Part shown: in pieces, positions 1 to 10,500 of the stretch | Layout: each line of letters begins with the position of its first letter | How positions within the stretch are numbered: position 1 is the stretch's first letter | Source: Clytia hemisphaerica | Lineage: Eukaryota; Cnidaria; Hydrozoa; Leptothecata; Clytiidae | Direction: 5' to 3' | DNA length: 64,000 nt | Assembly (NCBI GenBank): GCA_902728285.1 | Contig: CACVBU010001193.1 | Span: 496,001 to 560,000, forward strand | The notes under the pieces: generated by a model | Database searches by the model: none | The model's input: only the letters and a program-made list of their open reading frames with translations | Told to the model about the DNA's origin: nothing | Made by a program: the position numbers and the translations under genes

Positions 1-345
1 TTCGTTTTTTGAGCCGAAAATTTTTTTTGGTGAAAACCTGCTTCAGCCATCTTTTACCAATGATGTTAGCCTACTTTCAGAATAAATTAATGATCCTCTT
101 TTTCACAAAGTCTTAAAAACCCTTTTTTTAGCCGTTTTTTGGCTGAAATTTGCCCAAAAATTTTTTTTTTCGAAAATCGGGCTCCGTCACATTTTGGCCA
201 CCACCATTTTGCACCTTTATACCAAAAACCAAAAGATTCCTATGATTCAATCCTGAGAAAAGTTGGTAACAGACGAACGAACGGACGAACAAACACAGGT
301 TAATTTATAGGACCTCCACCCCACCGGGGTAGGTCCAAAGATTAC
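1..345. repeat. Interspersed repeat, copy 1, ending in a hairpin
   Basis: This non-coding stretch shares blocks with 7680-8378 and, more weakly, 10130-10250. Shared blocks include a 'cgggctccgtcacatttt' block, a GACGGAC-like tetranucleotide run (here GACGAACGAACGGACGAAC) and a closing segment reading 'taatttataggacctcc'. The last 25 bases fold back on themselves, with GGACCTCC pairing to the GGTAGGTCC that follows. No coding potential is seen. It looks like a non-autonomous repeat family with a fixed right end; its class is not clear. Confidence 0.6.
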
Positions 346-864
346 GAGTGCAATTTTCGAATTGCACAAGTTATCATGTGATTACTAGCTAATCGCACAA
401 TGGACATTTTGCTGCTTTTTTCCGTTGTGAAAGAAAATTACAGAAATTACAGAAAGTATTATTTTTCTCTTCTCTTTATGTTTTTCTTTTATTGTTCTTC
501 ATAGTTTTTCTCTCTCACAAAATGAATTTCGAATAAAATCAAAACGTTCGATAAAAAAACGAATGAAAAAACATTAACCTCTATTTTTCATCGTTTGTAA
601 ACATTGGCGCAATCATTGAAGAGTGTGATTAACGATCAATTACTCTCTGCCGAATGCAATTAACGATTAATTGCTCTCTTTGAAGGAGCTCTCTTTGAAA
701 AATAACCCATCGTGCAATTATAGACGGAAATTAATAAGCCTCAATAAAATCTAATACATTACCTTACCCTTTTGGAATATAAACAGGCCTCCTCAAAAGG
801 AGAATTTCAAACACTAAATCTTCGAACAATTGAGAAAGCAGAAGAATGAGGATGGGTGACATAC
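346..864. other. Non-coding stretch, presumably intron of the ankyrin gene
   Basis: AT-rich sequence with no exon-like block on either strand. It follows the GTATGT donor of the ankyrin exon (minus strand), so it should be intron. The rest of that gene must lie further left, outside the window. Confidence 0.4.
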
Positions 865-1755
865 CGTGTCGTATTCTTCGACGTTGACACCTCTTTTGAT
901 GAGAGAGTTGACCATTTCGTAATCATTCTTACGACACGCTTTCATCAGGGCCGTCATACCACTTTTCTGTAGAGAGAAAATAACAATAATACAATGTCAA
1001 ATAATATCCGAGAAATACGAGCTGTTTAACTTGGAGCCTGACCAGAGTATTCTTTCGGAAATAAGTTATGTTATATACAATCAAAGTCATAATATTTGAG
1101 AAAAAAGGGAAATTCCAACTAAAACTTACAACCACAAACGATTTGGAAGCGCTCTAATTTAGGTTGGAAGGGTAGAGTTTTAGCTCTGAGTTTTTACGCT
1201 AAACTTAAGACTTACGGCCTTAGGATCTGAGGATCCAAAAGTTCAAGAATGGTCCAATATGGCTCAGAATATAGCCTGGAAGTCTAAAAACCCCTCCCGA
1301 ATTGAAATATTCGAATAAATTTATCAATTAGCCCAAAAACGACTTTCTCGCCCGAACTTTAAATCGCTTAAAATGTGAAATTGAGATTGTAGATGAAATC
1401 AAGAAGTTTCAAAGCATCCTTGTGCCAAACAATGTTTTTGCTTTTAAAATATAGCGAGGCTTTATATACATACGTCATAATTATCACGATCTTCCTTTGG
1501 TTGTTTAAAAGGGTTCATTTCATCAGAAGCAAAACTGGTGGTAGAGGTTCGTCTACTGGAGTTGTTGCTGGCGGTGTGATCGGTAACGTTGGAGCCCCTC
1601 CGATTGTTGTCGCTGGCATCTTTGGATGGATTATTTCTGGTTGGCTTCTTCGAAGTGTTTTTGTTGGTTTGTTTGGATGGTTCATTGCGGCTGGTTAATT
1701 GTTCTGACGGACGAGAATCCAACACCAAGTTGAGAAATCTTCGATTGCTACTCAT
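865..1755 (-). CDS. Ankyrin-repeat protein, first two coding exons (3' part outside window)
   Basis: Two minus-strand exons are visible: 1755-1474 (94 codons, phase 0) and 966-865 (34 codons, phase 0 at both ends). Exon 1 starts at ATG 1755 and encodes a polar, low-complexity head rich in Ser, Asn, Thr and Arg. It ends at a GTATGT donor. Exon 2 encodes a nearly canonical ankyrin repeat (MTALMKACRKNDYEMV, then a GVNV turn) and is followed by another GTATGT donor, so the repeat array should continue to the left. Ankyrin repeats form stacked helix pairs that bind proteins; the partner cannot be told. The direct joining of the two exons is inferred from matching phase and repeat spacing. A tiny upstream ATG (ATG GCG CTA TGA) overlaps the chosen start. 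The family member is not identified. Confidence 0.6.
1132..1290 (-). repeat. Interspersed repeat R1, copy 1
   Basis: This segment is the reverse complement of a repeat seen again at 43040-43200 and 63890-63993 (both plus). Shared words include 'ttggaagcgctcta', 'gttcaagaatggtcca' and 'ttggatcct'. It sits in the intron between the two ankyrin exons. No terminal repeats or ORF are evident. Confidence 0.6.
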
Positions 1756-2186
1756 AGCGCCATAAAAAAAAGTATTTTACACCGTCTTTTTGACTAAATC
1801 AATTGAGTTTCCTTCAGAATCGATTTTTTTCTCTTCCACATCAAAATTGTAAGTTCTCTCTTAAAGTAAAGCTCAAGAATTGAGTGAACTTAAAATTCGA
1901 TTATGTATTCATGCGATATATTGATAGAAAGAAAATGGTGTCATTTATAAAAATAACCTATACCGCTTGGAAACGAATAAATAAGCATGTAAATATTTAA
2001 AAAATTATTTTGTACATATTTTTCGACTCAATTTGATAGATTATCAAAGTTTTATTGAAAATGCTCAATATTCTCTTGCATTATTTAAGAAATAGGGATG
2101 GTGCTAAATATACATCCAATTCTACAGGGTCTCTTCAAAATTACTTATTTAGAAACCTGGGCTAGTTACAGAGATTTGAATTTAAT
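1756..2186. other. Intergenic gap between TADA3 and the ankyrin gene
   Basis: About 430 bases between the TADA3 stop codon and the next minus-strand ATG. It is AT-rich with no coding signal. It must hold the TADA3 3' end and the ankyrin gene promoter or 5' UTR. Close head-to-tail spacing is all that can be said. Confidence 0.4.
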
Positions 2187-3763
2187 TCATGCGGTTTCAG
2201 TTTCATTCGAATCAACCATTTTCCATATCGTTTCTCGTTCCCGTAAAGTTTTCCAGGCCAGTTCTTTATCTTTTCTGGATACGCCTTTCTTTTTTGCCTT
2301 AGAGGACGAAAACCTTCGAAAAGTGTCAACAAGTTCTGCGTCAATTTCTTTAGCTTTCTGTTTAACTTCTTGCTTCTTCATGGCATTAGTTGCATATTCA
2401 GTAAGTTTATTTACGATGACTTTATTATGATTGACGAGAGCTCGCAGTTCACCTTGGCATTTTTGAAGTTCTGACAGAATCTCGTCACCAGCGTCCAATT
2501 CATGCTCTTCCTCGTGAAGAGAATCAATCAAACCCAACGAAAATAATTGGTCTTTTATCGCATTCTCGAGTGATTTATAGCAAAGATTCTTTTTAGTAGA
2601 TTTCCCGTCCGTTTTTGAATTTGGCGCATTGACGTCAGTGATTTTTACGTCTTGCATTTCGTTGCCAGTCATAGGTGCCATGATATTTTCATCCACTAAA
2701 GCAGACACTAAGCGTTGTGTGAAAGAGCCATAAGGGGAAGCTTCTTCTACATCTACCTCGTGTTCAGTCTCACTGGACGATGACTTGCTGCTTGTGTTGG
2801 TGGTACGTTTCTTCTCCAATTTGCTCACTTGTTGAGTCTCCTCAACCATGTCTTCTTTGGCCCAAATCTCAGTGTAATGTTTCCCCAAAGGAGGAATCTT
2901 GAAATAATCGTTCGTATCTAATTTGCAGGATAGGGAATTTTCTAGTAATGTTATGTTTTCAGGTGTGATGTCAGCACAATAAGGTTCGACGTAACTCCAA
3001 AACTTATTGGAAACATCGAAAGCGATCTTTGGTTTTGACACGTTGCTGCTCTCCCCTCCTTCGTGTGTCTCGTTCTTGCCTGTTTGTATGAGAAGATGTA
3101 TAGCATTCATTTCAAAGCGAAATATACACCAAGTTTGATCAGAAATTGAATGAAAAATGTAATGACTAAAATATTGACAAGAATATAGGGAGAGGGCGTT
3201 CTAAATATGAATCAAACCTTTGCTTTTATTCTTGGATCCACTCGTTTTCGAAGATTCGTCCGTTTTCTGTTTCTTTGATACCTTACTTGTGTCTTCACTT
3301 CGCTCTAAGATTATAATAGATAAACAATTGATAGATGTTTATTGAGCATCAAACCTCACCTCAATTGCTTCGTTTTGAGGGTTCTGCTCATGCTCGAACG
3401 GAAAAGTTTCTTATAAAGGAGGGAGAGCTCTTCGATTCAGACGAAGGATTAAAGTAGGTTGCCGAAAATTCGTTCATTACCTTGTCTTGCTCTTTTGCCC
3501 GAAGAAACAGTGTTCATGAATTCCAAATCTATTTCAGCTTTCCCTCTATCCTTTTTATCAGACCATTCGTTTAATATTTTCATCTCATCTTCCAATCTTC
3601 GTAATCGAATGTTTGATGCACCTTGAAGTGTTTCGAGGTCAGTGTAAAGAGCATCAATGTCGGTCAAGTTGACCTCTGCTCGTTGTATGATTTCGGAAAA
3701 CTTTAAACATCTTTCCAAATGGTTCAAATGACTGAATTCATGAAACTGCAAGGGTATATCCAT
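2187..3763 (-). CDS. TADA3: TADA3 (ADA3/NGG1), SAGA/ATAC histone acetyltransferase adaptor
   Basis: Three exons: 3763-3481, 3304-3218 and 3079-2187, with phase 1 at both junctions. The CDS is 1263 bases for 420 aa, against about 432 in human. ADA3 bridges ADA2-GCN5 to the rest of SAGA and ATAC in the nucleus and supports histone H3 acetylation. Recognition rests on blocks shared with vertebrate TADA3: PLQFHEF at the N-terminus, RLRRLEDEMKIL, then FW-SYVEPYCADIT, IPPLGKHY near residue 170, a GSFTQRLVSALVDENI segment, and a C-terminal ADA3 domain ending AWKTLRERE. Residues 96-123 are a charged linker encoded by the small middle exon. Donors are GTAATG and GTTTGA; acceptors are TTAG and ACAG. 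A pyrimidine-rich TTTAG lies just upstream of the ATG and could be a 5' UTR splice acceptor. No disruption is seen. Confidence 0.95.
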
Positions 3764-4585
3764 TTTTGATTTTCTAATGCTTTCTCTTTTGTATTTTATG
3801 TATTTTCGCTAAATTAAAAAAGTGAATATACAATAAATCAGAAATAATTGTACAGAAATATGACAAAAAGATAAATCAACACAACATGCCAAACAATGTG
3901 AGGATATCAGCATAGATAACAATTGATGAAATACCAATTAATTGTAGCACATTTGCTCTATCTAGGAAACCCAAGGTTTAATACCAACATATCTAGAAGC
4001 TACTTTGCCTAAGCATCTCCTCTTTGGGGCTGGAGAAACAACTCTTCAGATGAAAAAAGGGAGAAATTGTTGTTTTTCAATATATTTGAAAATTTACAAG
4101 AAGTCTCTCCTAAGCAAATAAACAAAATAAAAGGCTATGACAGTGGTTGAAGGAAATTGCAAGAATATCTGATATTTCGTTGTCAAAGTTCCATTTATGT
4201 TCTCATAGATCTCAATACCATTCACTACTTCAATTGAATGACTAAAAAGAAAAGAGATTACTTTAGTAGCCGAAAGGACTTGTCAAGTATTTATTTTAAA
4301 TAAGATTGTAGCTTACAGCTCATTTTGACTAGATCTGACGCATTGTTATCAAAATAAATCAATATAGAATTGTATAGACCGAAAGCATTGCTGATATACC
4401 ATATAAAGCACATGTCTAGTTTGATCTTGATCAACTTTAACTCAGAGAAAATAAAATATGAACAGTAAAATCAAGTTATATTTTAAAATACTATATTTTC
4501 TTTGATTTTGAATGTACGTAGAATTCCCTTGTTCAAAATACCTGTGATTTTGATGAAGCCTGAATCTTAGTTAAAATAAAGCATT
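3764..4585. other. Intergenic gap between EMC3 and TADA3
   Basis: About 820 AT-rich bases with no recognisable exon, repeat or RNA gene. It should hold the EMC3 3' UTR, its polyadenylation signal and the TADA3 promoter. Confidence 0.4.
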
Positions 4586-7500
4586 TCAAGAACTTTTCAG
4601 TTTCCTTTGCGTAGAAGCCATTGTAGAACTGGCAGCCATAAGTTTGATTAAATCTTCCTCGATATTTTTCATTGTCCACTTATGGTCAGTTATTTCAAGT
4701 GCTTCCCATTCAGCCTGAAATGAAACAATGCTATGATTAATTTAAAACCTTTGAAAGAAGAAAATTATGTATGTATGAAACGCTCCCTGTCTTTGGTTAA
4801 CGAGGGCACATTGAAAGTAGGCATATATGAAATTAAGAATATTAAGCAGATATTCGACAAGAAAAATCGGATATCGAAAATTATTCAGTCGAGCTTGATG
4901 ATATTCGACGAAGCGAAGCTGAGTCGAATATTATTAAAACGAGACTGAATAATTTCGATATCCGACTTTTCACGTTGAATATATGGTTTATCGTTCACCA
5001 ATTAGCAGAAAAGCATTGTAATTTTCCCTACTTCATTCAGTCTTTCTCTCTTTGTATGACATTTTCGAACGTGTTACTATCTTATTAAGGATGTCAATTG
5101 TTTTTCATTCTTTAATTACATAACGTTCGAATTTCCTTTCTTTCTCTTTTGTTAAAAAGAACTTTCTTTTATCTGTTTTTATATATGTGACATTTAAATA
5201 ATTATATCAAAAAACTATTTTCTCTATGCTCGCTGCTACAAAAGAGATATTTTACTATCGGATATCTAAAAATATTCGACAGTATGGCGCGCCAAAGCGG
5301 ACATGAGCGTAAAAAAATACTATCTTTTAAAACATAATTTTTTTTAAAAACATACTATCTTCGTTTAAAACATACTATCTTTTGAACGTAAACAATCTCG
5401 TTTAAAAACATACTATCTTTTTTTAAAACATACTACTTCGATTAAAACTACTATCTTTTTTAAAATACTATTTTTGCTTAAAAAATATATTTTCGTTTAA
5501 AACATAGTATCTTTAAAAAATAATACTATTTTTACTATCTTTCATACTATCTTTTTAAAACAATCTATCTTTGTTGTAAACATACTATCTTCGTTTAAAA
5601 AATACTATCTTTTAAAAAAATACTATCTTTTTTCGAATATAGGTTGCCTCGATTATTCAAATTTGTGTAATTTTCATTTTGAGGGGCGTGTAATGGGCGT
5701 TGGAAAAAGTAGAAAATTTGAGAAAATTTTGGAATTTCAGTCCCATTCAGGGTCACTTTTTCGCAAATTTCGAGTCCCACGTAGGGTCCATTTTTCGAAC
5801 GTCAGCGGAACACCCCCGTTGGTCGACAAGGGTAGTACCCCCCCCCCCCCGGGACCAACATAACAAGATGGCGTCCGGCTCCCTACAAGATCTGACCTGA
5901 CTGACAGTAAAATGGCTACACGTGGCAGACCATTGAAAGATATCAACGAAGACCAAGTCCTTGCACTAAAAACAATAGGGTTCAAATGGAAGGAAATTGC
6001 TGATCTTATTGGACCATCCAGCAAGCATGATTCCGCCGTCCCACCATGCGCGGGTCATGCATGCAAACTTTAATGAGCGAGGCAAGACGTGCCAACCTCG
6101 TTTCCAGACTGTTTTCGAAAAGATAGTATGTTTTAAACGAAGATAGTATGTTTTAAACGAGAATAGTATTTTTTCAAACGGAAATAGTATTTTTTCAAAC
6201 GGAAATAGTATTTTTTCAACGAAAATAGTTTTTTTTCAACGAAAATAGTATTTTTTCAACGAAAATAGTATGTTTTAATCGAAAATAGTATTTTTTTAAA
6301 AAGATAGTATGTTTTAAACGAAGATAGTATCGTTTTAAAGAGATAGTATTTATTTCCGCTTTGGCGCGCCATACGACAGTGCGTTTTGCTTAGAGGTGGA
6401 CGATAAGATCTGATATGATTAAAACAAGCTACATAATAATAACAATAATAATAATAATAATAATAAAGCTTTACAGGTTTGCAGGCCACCGTGAAGACAC
6501 ATGGGCCTCTATAAACCGCTCGTACTTTTTACAATGATCTTTTTGAAATAGAGTTTTTTTCGCAGGCTCCCCCGGACTTTCCATTTTGTGTTGTCTTCCT
6601 TGATTTTAGCATTCATTTTTTCGGCTTCCTTACACCATTCTTTAATTATCTGTCTTTCATTTTTGGTCAAATCCTCTGTCACTCGGTAAGGAAAGCCTTT
6701 TTCTTTTGTTATTGCTTGCAACACTGTGTTCTTGTCCTCTTCGTTCGTAAATGTGACTTTAATTGGTCGGTATCTCGCTTTATCTTCTCTTTCTTTCGTA
6801 AATTTCCCGATCCGCTGCGTCTCGGTAATCTTTATATTCCTCAGATGGAGCCGCTTACCAATAATTTTGTCATAGATAAATTCTTCGTCCTCGATTTTTG
6901 TTTCTTCTTCAGTTTCATCTGCCGATTCATCAATCCCATGAAAAATTAGGTTGCGTGCTGTAGATCGAATCAGCTGCTCCTCCTGCTTTTCTTTTCGAAT
7001 CGCATCTCCAATGTTTTTCTCGATGTGTTTGGATGTGATTTTAGCGTAGCTCATTGGTGGTCTTTTCTCTTCTTTCTTTCGATGATGTTTTCAATCTTCT
7101 TTTCAAGCGTGGTTATTCTGGTGTCGATAGTTTCTTTCATTTCGTTGACCATAACATTGACGTCTTGTGCTTTCAAATGGTTTATTTCTTCGTCCTGCCT
7201 TTTCATTATATTCTCACAGGCTTTGATTTCGTTTTTAAATCCTTCAATTTTTGATGTTTTATTTGAATTATACCTTTCCATTACCTGCGGTGCGATTTTG
7301 GTACAGTTTTGACGCTGGACACTTCTTGATTTGTATGACAAGTATATCTGGATCTGGTAAAGTGGCAGTTCTGTACAAAGATAATGGACTAAACGGTGGC
7401 ACTTCCTGCATTGTAGGGTATCTTTTAGTGCGTTTTCTTCATTTATGATGCACTTTGACGGGCTGCAAAAGTCGTTTATTGATGGTGATTTTTTATTATT

Positions 7501-10500
7501 TTCTTGAATTTTTCCGCCATCTTTGTGCATTTTTCAGACGACAACCGAATGCTGAATATACATACATGCTGAATGGACCTACCTGAAGATTGATGTAATG
7601 CTTAATCATGGACATTCTTATAAATAATGTTTTTGTTTGAAAAAAACAAAGACATAAATCGAAAAAAAACAATGAAAATTTGCAAAAACGGAAATTACCG
7701 GCATTTTTGGCCGGAAAAATTTTTTTCTCAAAAATTGAACTCGGTCATGTTTTGAGCATTGCGAATACGCATCTTTCTGCAAAAAATCAATTTTCGGCCG
7801 AAAAAAATGTTTTTTGAAAATCGGGCTCCGTCACATTTTAGGTATTGTCATTTTGCGTCAGTGTGCAAAATTTCATGAAAAAATATAAAGTACAGCTCGA
7901 GAAATTCAAGAAATACTGCCTTTCCGGCGAAAATAGGTTGTTCCGGCGATTTTTAAATAAATCCGGCTTCAAAATCAATTTTATTGAAAATTGAAACATG
8001 CTTGATGGTGGGCATTGCTATTAATAATGTTCTTGAATGAAAAAACAACGAATTATAACGAAAGAGTCCAATAAAAATCCAGAAAAACGGCGATTTCCGG
8101 CATATTTCCAGCCGTAAAAAAAATTTTCTCAAAAATCGGACTCGGCCATGTTTTGGGCATTGTTAATAATACGCATCTTTGAGCAAAAAATCAGAAAAAA
8201 CTAATGATAAAATCTCGAAAAAATGCCAAAAAGAATTTTCCGGAATTTTGGGCATTGCCGTTTTGCATCATTGTGCCAAAAATCAGAAAAAACTAATGAG
8301 CCAATCCTGAGAAAAGCTGGTAACAGACAGACGGACGGACGGACATCGGTTAATTTATAGGACCTCCGAGGTAGGTCCAAAAATTAAAAATGTAAGAATA
8401 TTCAAATATAAAAACAGTTTAAAAAACAGTAGAACATTCAAAACATATACAACTTCGTAAAAACATCCTCATACAACAACCTTCTCATAAATGATTAAAA
8501 GAATAATAATTGTAAGAATATTTACCTCAAAAGCTTTTTGCGCATCTGGTTGAGGTCCCATCATCCCACCACCAGTTGCCATCTGCTCTTGCATCAAACG
8601 ACCGGAATCGGCAGCTGAAATGTTATTGAAAGGTTTGGTTTGTTATTTGCGAGCAGCAAAGAGTCGAAAATTGCGTGAAAAAAATATAAATAAACATTTA
8701 CAAATAAAATCCGTGGTGGTAATTGGAGTAATACGGTAAGTGGATAGTAAATAGATAGACTGCATGATGAGTCCAGAAGTTCACTATCGTACACGGAATA
8801 GAAAGGAAACCATATAGTATTTGTAAAACTGCAATAGCGGTTTAATCTACTGTAAATTGATTTGACAAACTAAGTTGAATGCAAACAAAAACAAAACAGC
8901 TCCTATTAATAAAAGTATCAATCAAAATTAATTCCTTTGATATGGCATACCATTATCCTGCCCCAGGATCAACGAGTACAAGCTTCGAAGACCAAACACA
9001 TTCAGAAAATACCAAGAAACTGAGCTGACCCTAAACAAAAAGTCAAAAAATAAAAAGAACTGATGAAAGTTTGACAAAACAGGATATAAGTAAGAATATC
9101 TAAAAGCAATATGAAAGTTCCTGAGAAAATCTAAAAGCAATATGAATTAATGTTTCAGTAACTTTAAAGATAATTCAAGGAACAATACAAAAATTTTACT
9201 AACACCTAATTTGACAACATATGAATGGAATACGGGGTAAATTAACCCTTTCAGCTTCTTTGGGGGGAGGGGCAAAGAGCACTGATAAAATCATTTCCAC
9301 CTGATGACTTCATCATTCTTTGAAAATACCCAAAATAGAACCCCCTCTAACTTTCTTGTGAGGTAGCTCCATGTGACATGTACAGTAACAAGTTTCAGGG
9401 TGAATTGCAGAAAAATAGTACAATGTCCCATCCGCAACAAAAGCTCCATTTATGCTTACAAGTAAAGATCTGGGAACTAGAGGACCCCCATTTCTGTTTT
9501 GTTGTGACATATTAAATGGTTTCTTACGTTAAAGACATTTATTGCCTTTAAATAATCTATTTAGAATTTTTTAACTGGTAAAAACTAATACGGTCCAAAA
9601 ATTTGTCCCGTCCGCAACGGCACAAAAGTCTTAATTTCTCTTTTTTGAGACAACTTTAATGTTCTAACTGTATTGAGCCAATGAACTATAGGAAACCACA
9701 TGCTTTTTGCAGCAGTATCATTTTCTTGACTTTACATGTACTAGCTACGAGGGAAAAAAATTCTATAACAATCCAAGGAAGGCTATTTAGTAGAGTTCAC
9801 AAAAATGCGAAGTTCTTAGAAATTGCATTTGCCCAAGTTGAGTTATGGGTCCTCAAAAAGTGCCTGATGCGGACGGGACATTGTACTATTTTTCTGCAAT
9901 TCACCCTTCAGTCGAATCCAAAGAGTCAATCAGCCAATACATGATTTTAGTCAAGTCTGAATTCTGGTCCAGAAAATAACAACCAAATAGGTGTCCCCCC
10001 CCCCAAAGATGCTTCTCCTAGTAAAAACAGGAAGACGCCCAAAGCGCAAAGGGTCAATAGTTAAAAACCTCAAAAAATTAATAGCATTTACAGCTAACAA
10101 AATGGTCAGAACACTTTCCTGAAAATCAAAAAACTTATGTTTTTGATCTAAAATTTTTCATTTTGCATCATTGATAAAAACTAAAGAGCCAATCCTGAGA
10201 AAAGCAAACAAATGGTTAAGTTATAAGACCTCTATTTTGGTCCACAAAGCAAAACTGTATTTCTCTACTTTATTATTATTATTAATCCACTTACCAAGAT
10301 GCATCTAAACTGGTTAATTCAATACCACGCTGCAACATTGCCTTGAATCTCATGGTCAAAGGAAAAGGAACTTTTGCTGTTGGAGCGAAAATAATGATGA
10401 AAATAACAAGAACATTCTTATAAATTATATAAAGTATAAAAGTATAGTATAAAGTATGACTGCTGCAAATCAATCACTACTAGGTCAAAAAATTTTAAAC

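Larger units (their letters stand above)
6430..7545 (-). mobile_element. ORF1-only non-LTR retrotransposon (half-LINE)
   Basis: Minus-strand element in EMC3 intron 7. It reads from a short leader (about 7545) through two ORF1 halves to a 3' end made of a TAA/TTA trinucleotide run (6436-6466), as in CR1/L2-type LINEs. No endonuclease or reverse transcriptase sequence lies between ORF1 and the tail. ORF1 ends at 6509 and the tail begins within 75 bases. This is the layout of an ORF1-only derivative comparable to mammalian HAL1. No clear target-site duplication was found. Confidence 0.7.

Noticed and set aside
5663-6024. Several overlapping 60-95 codon ORFs in the foldback centre
   Set aside because: They overlap in four frames around a poly-C run. 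Only the short helix-turn-helix frame at 5912 has a recognisable character.
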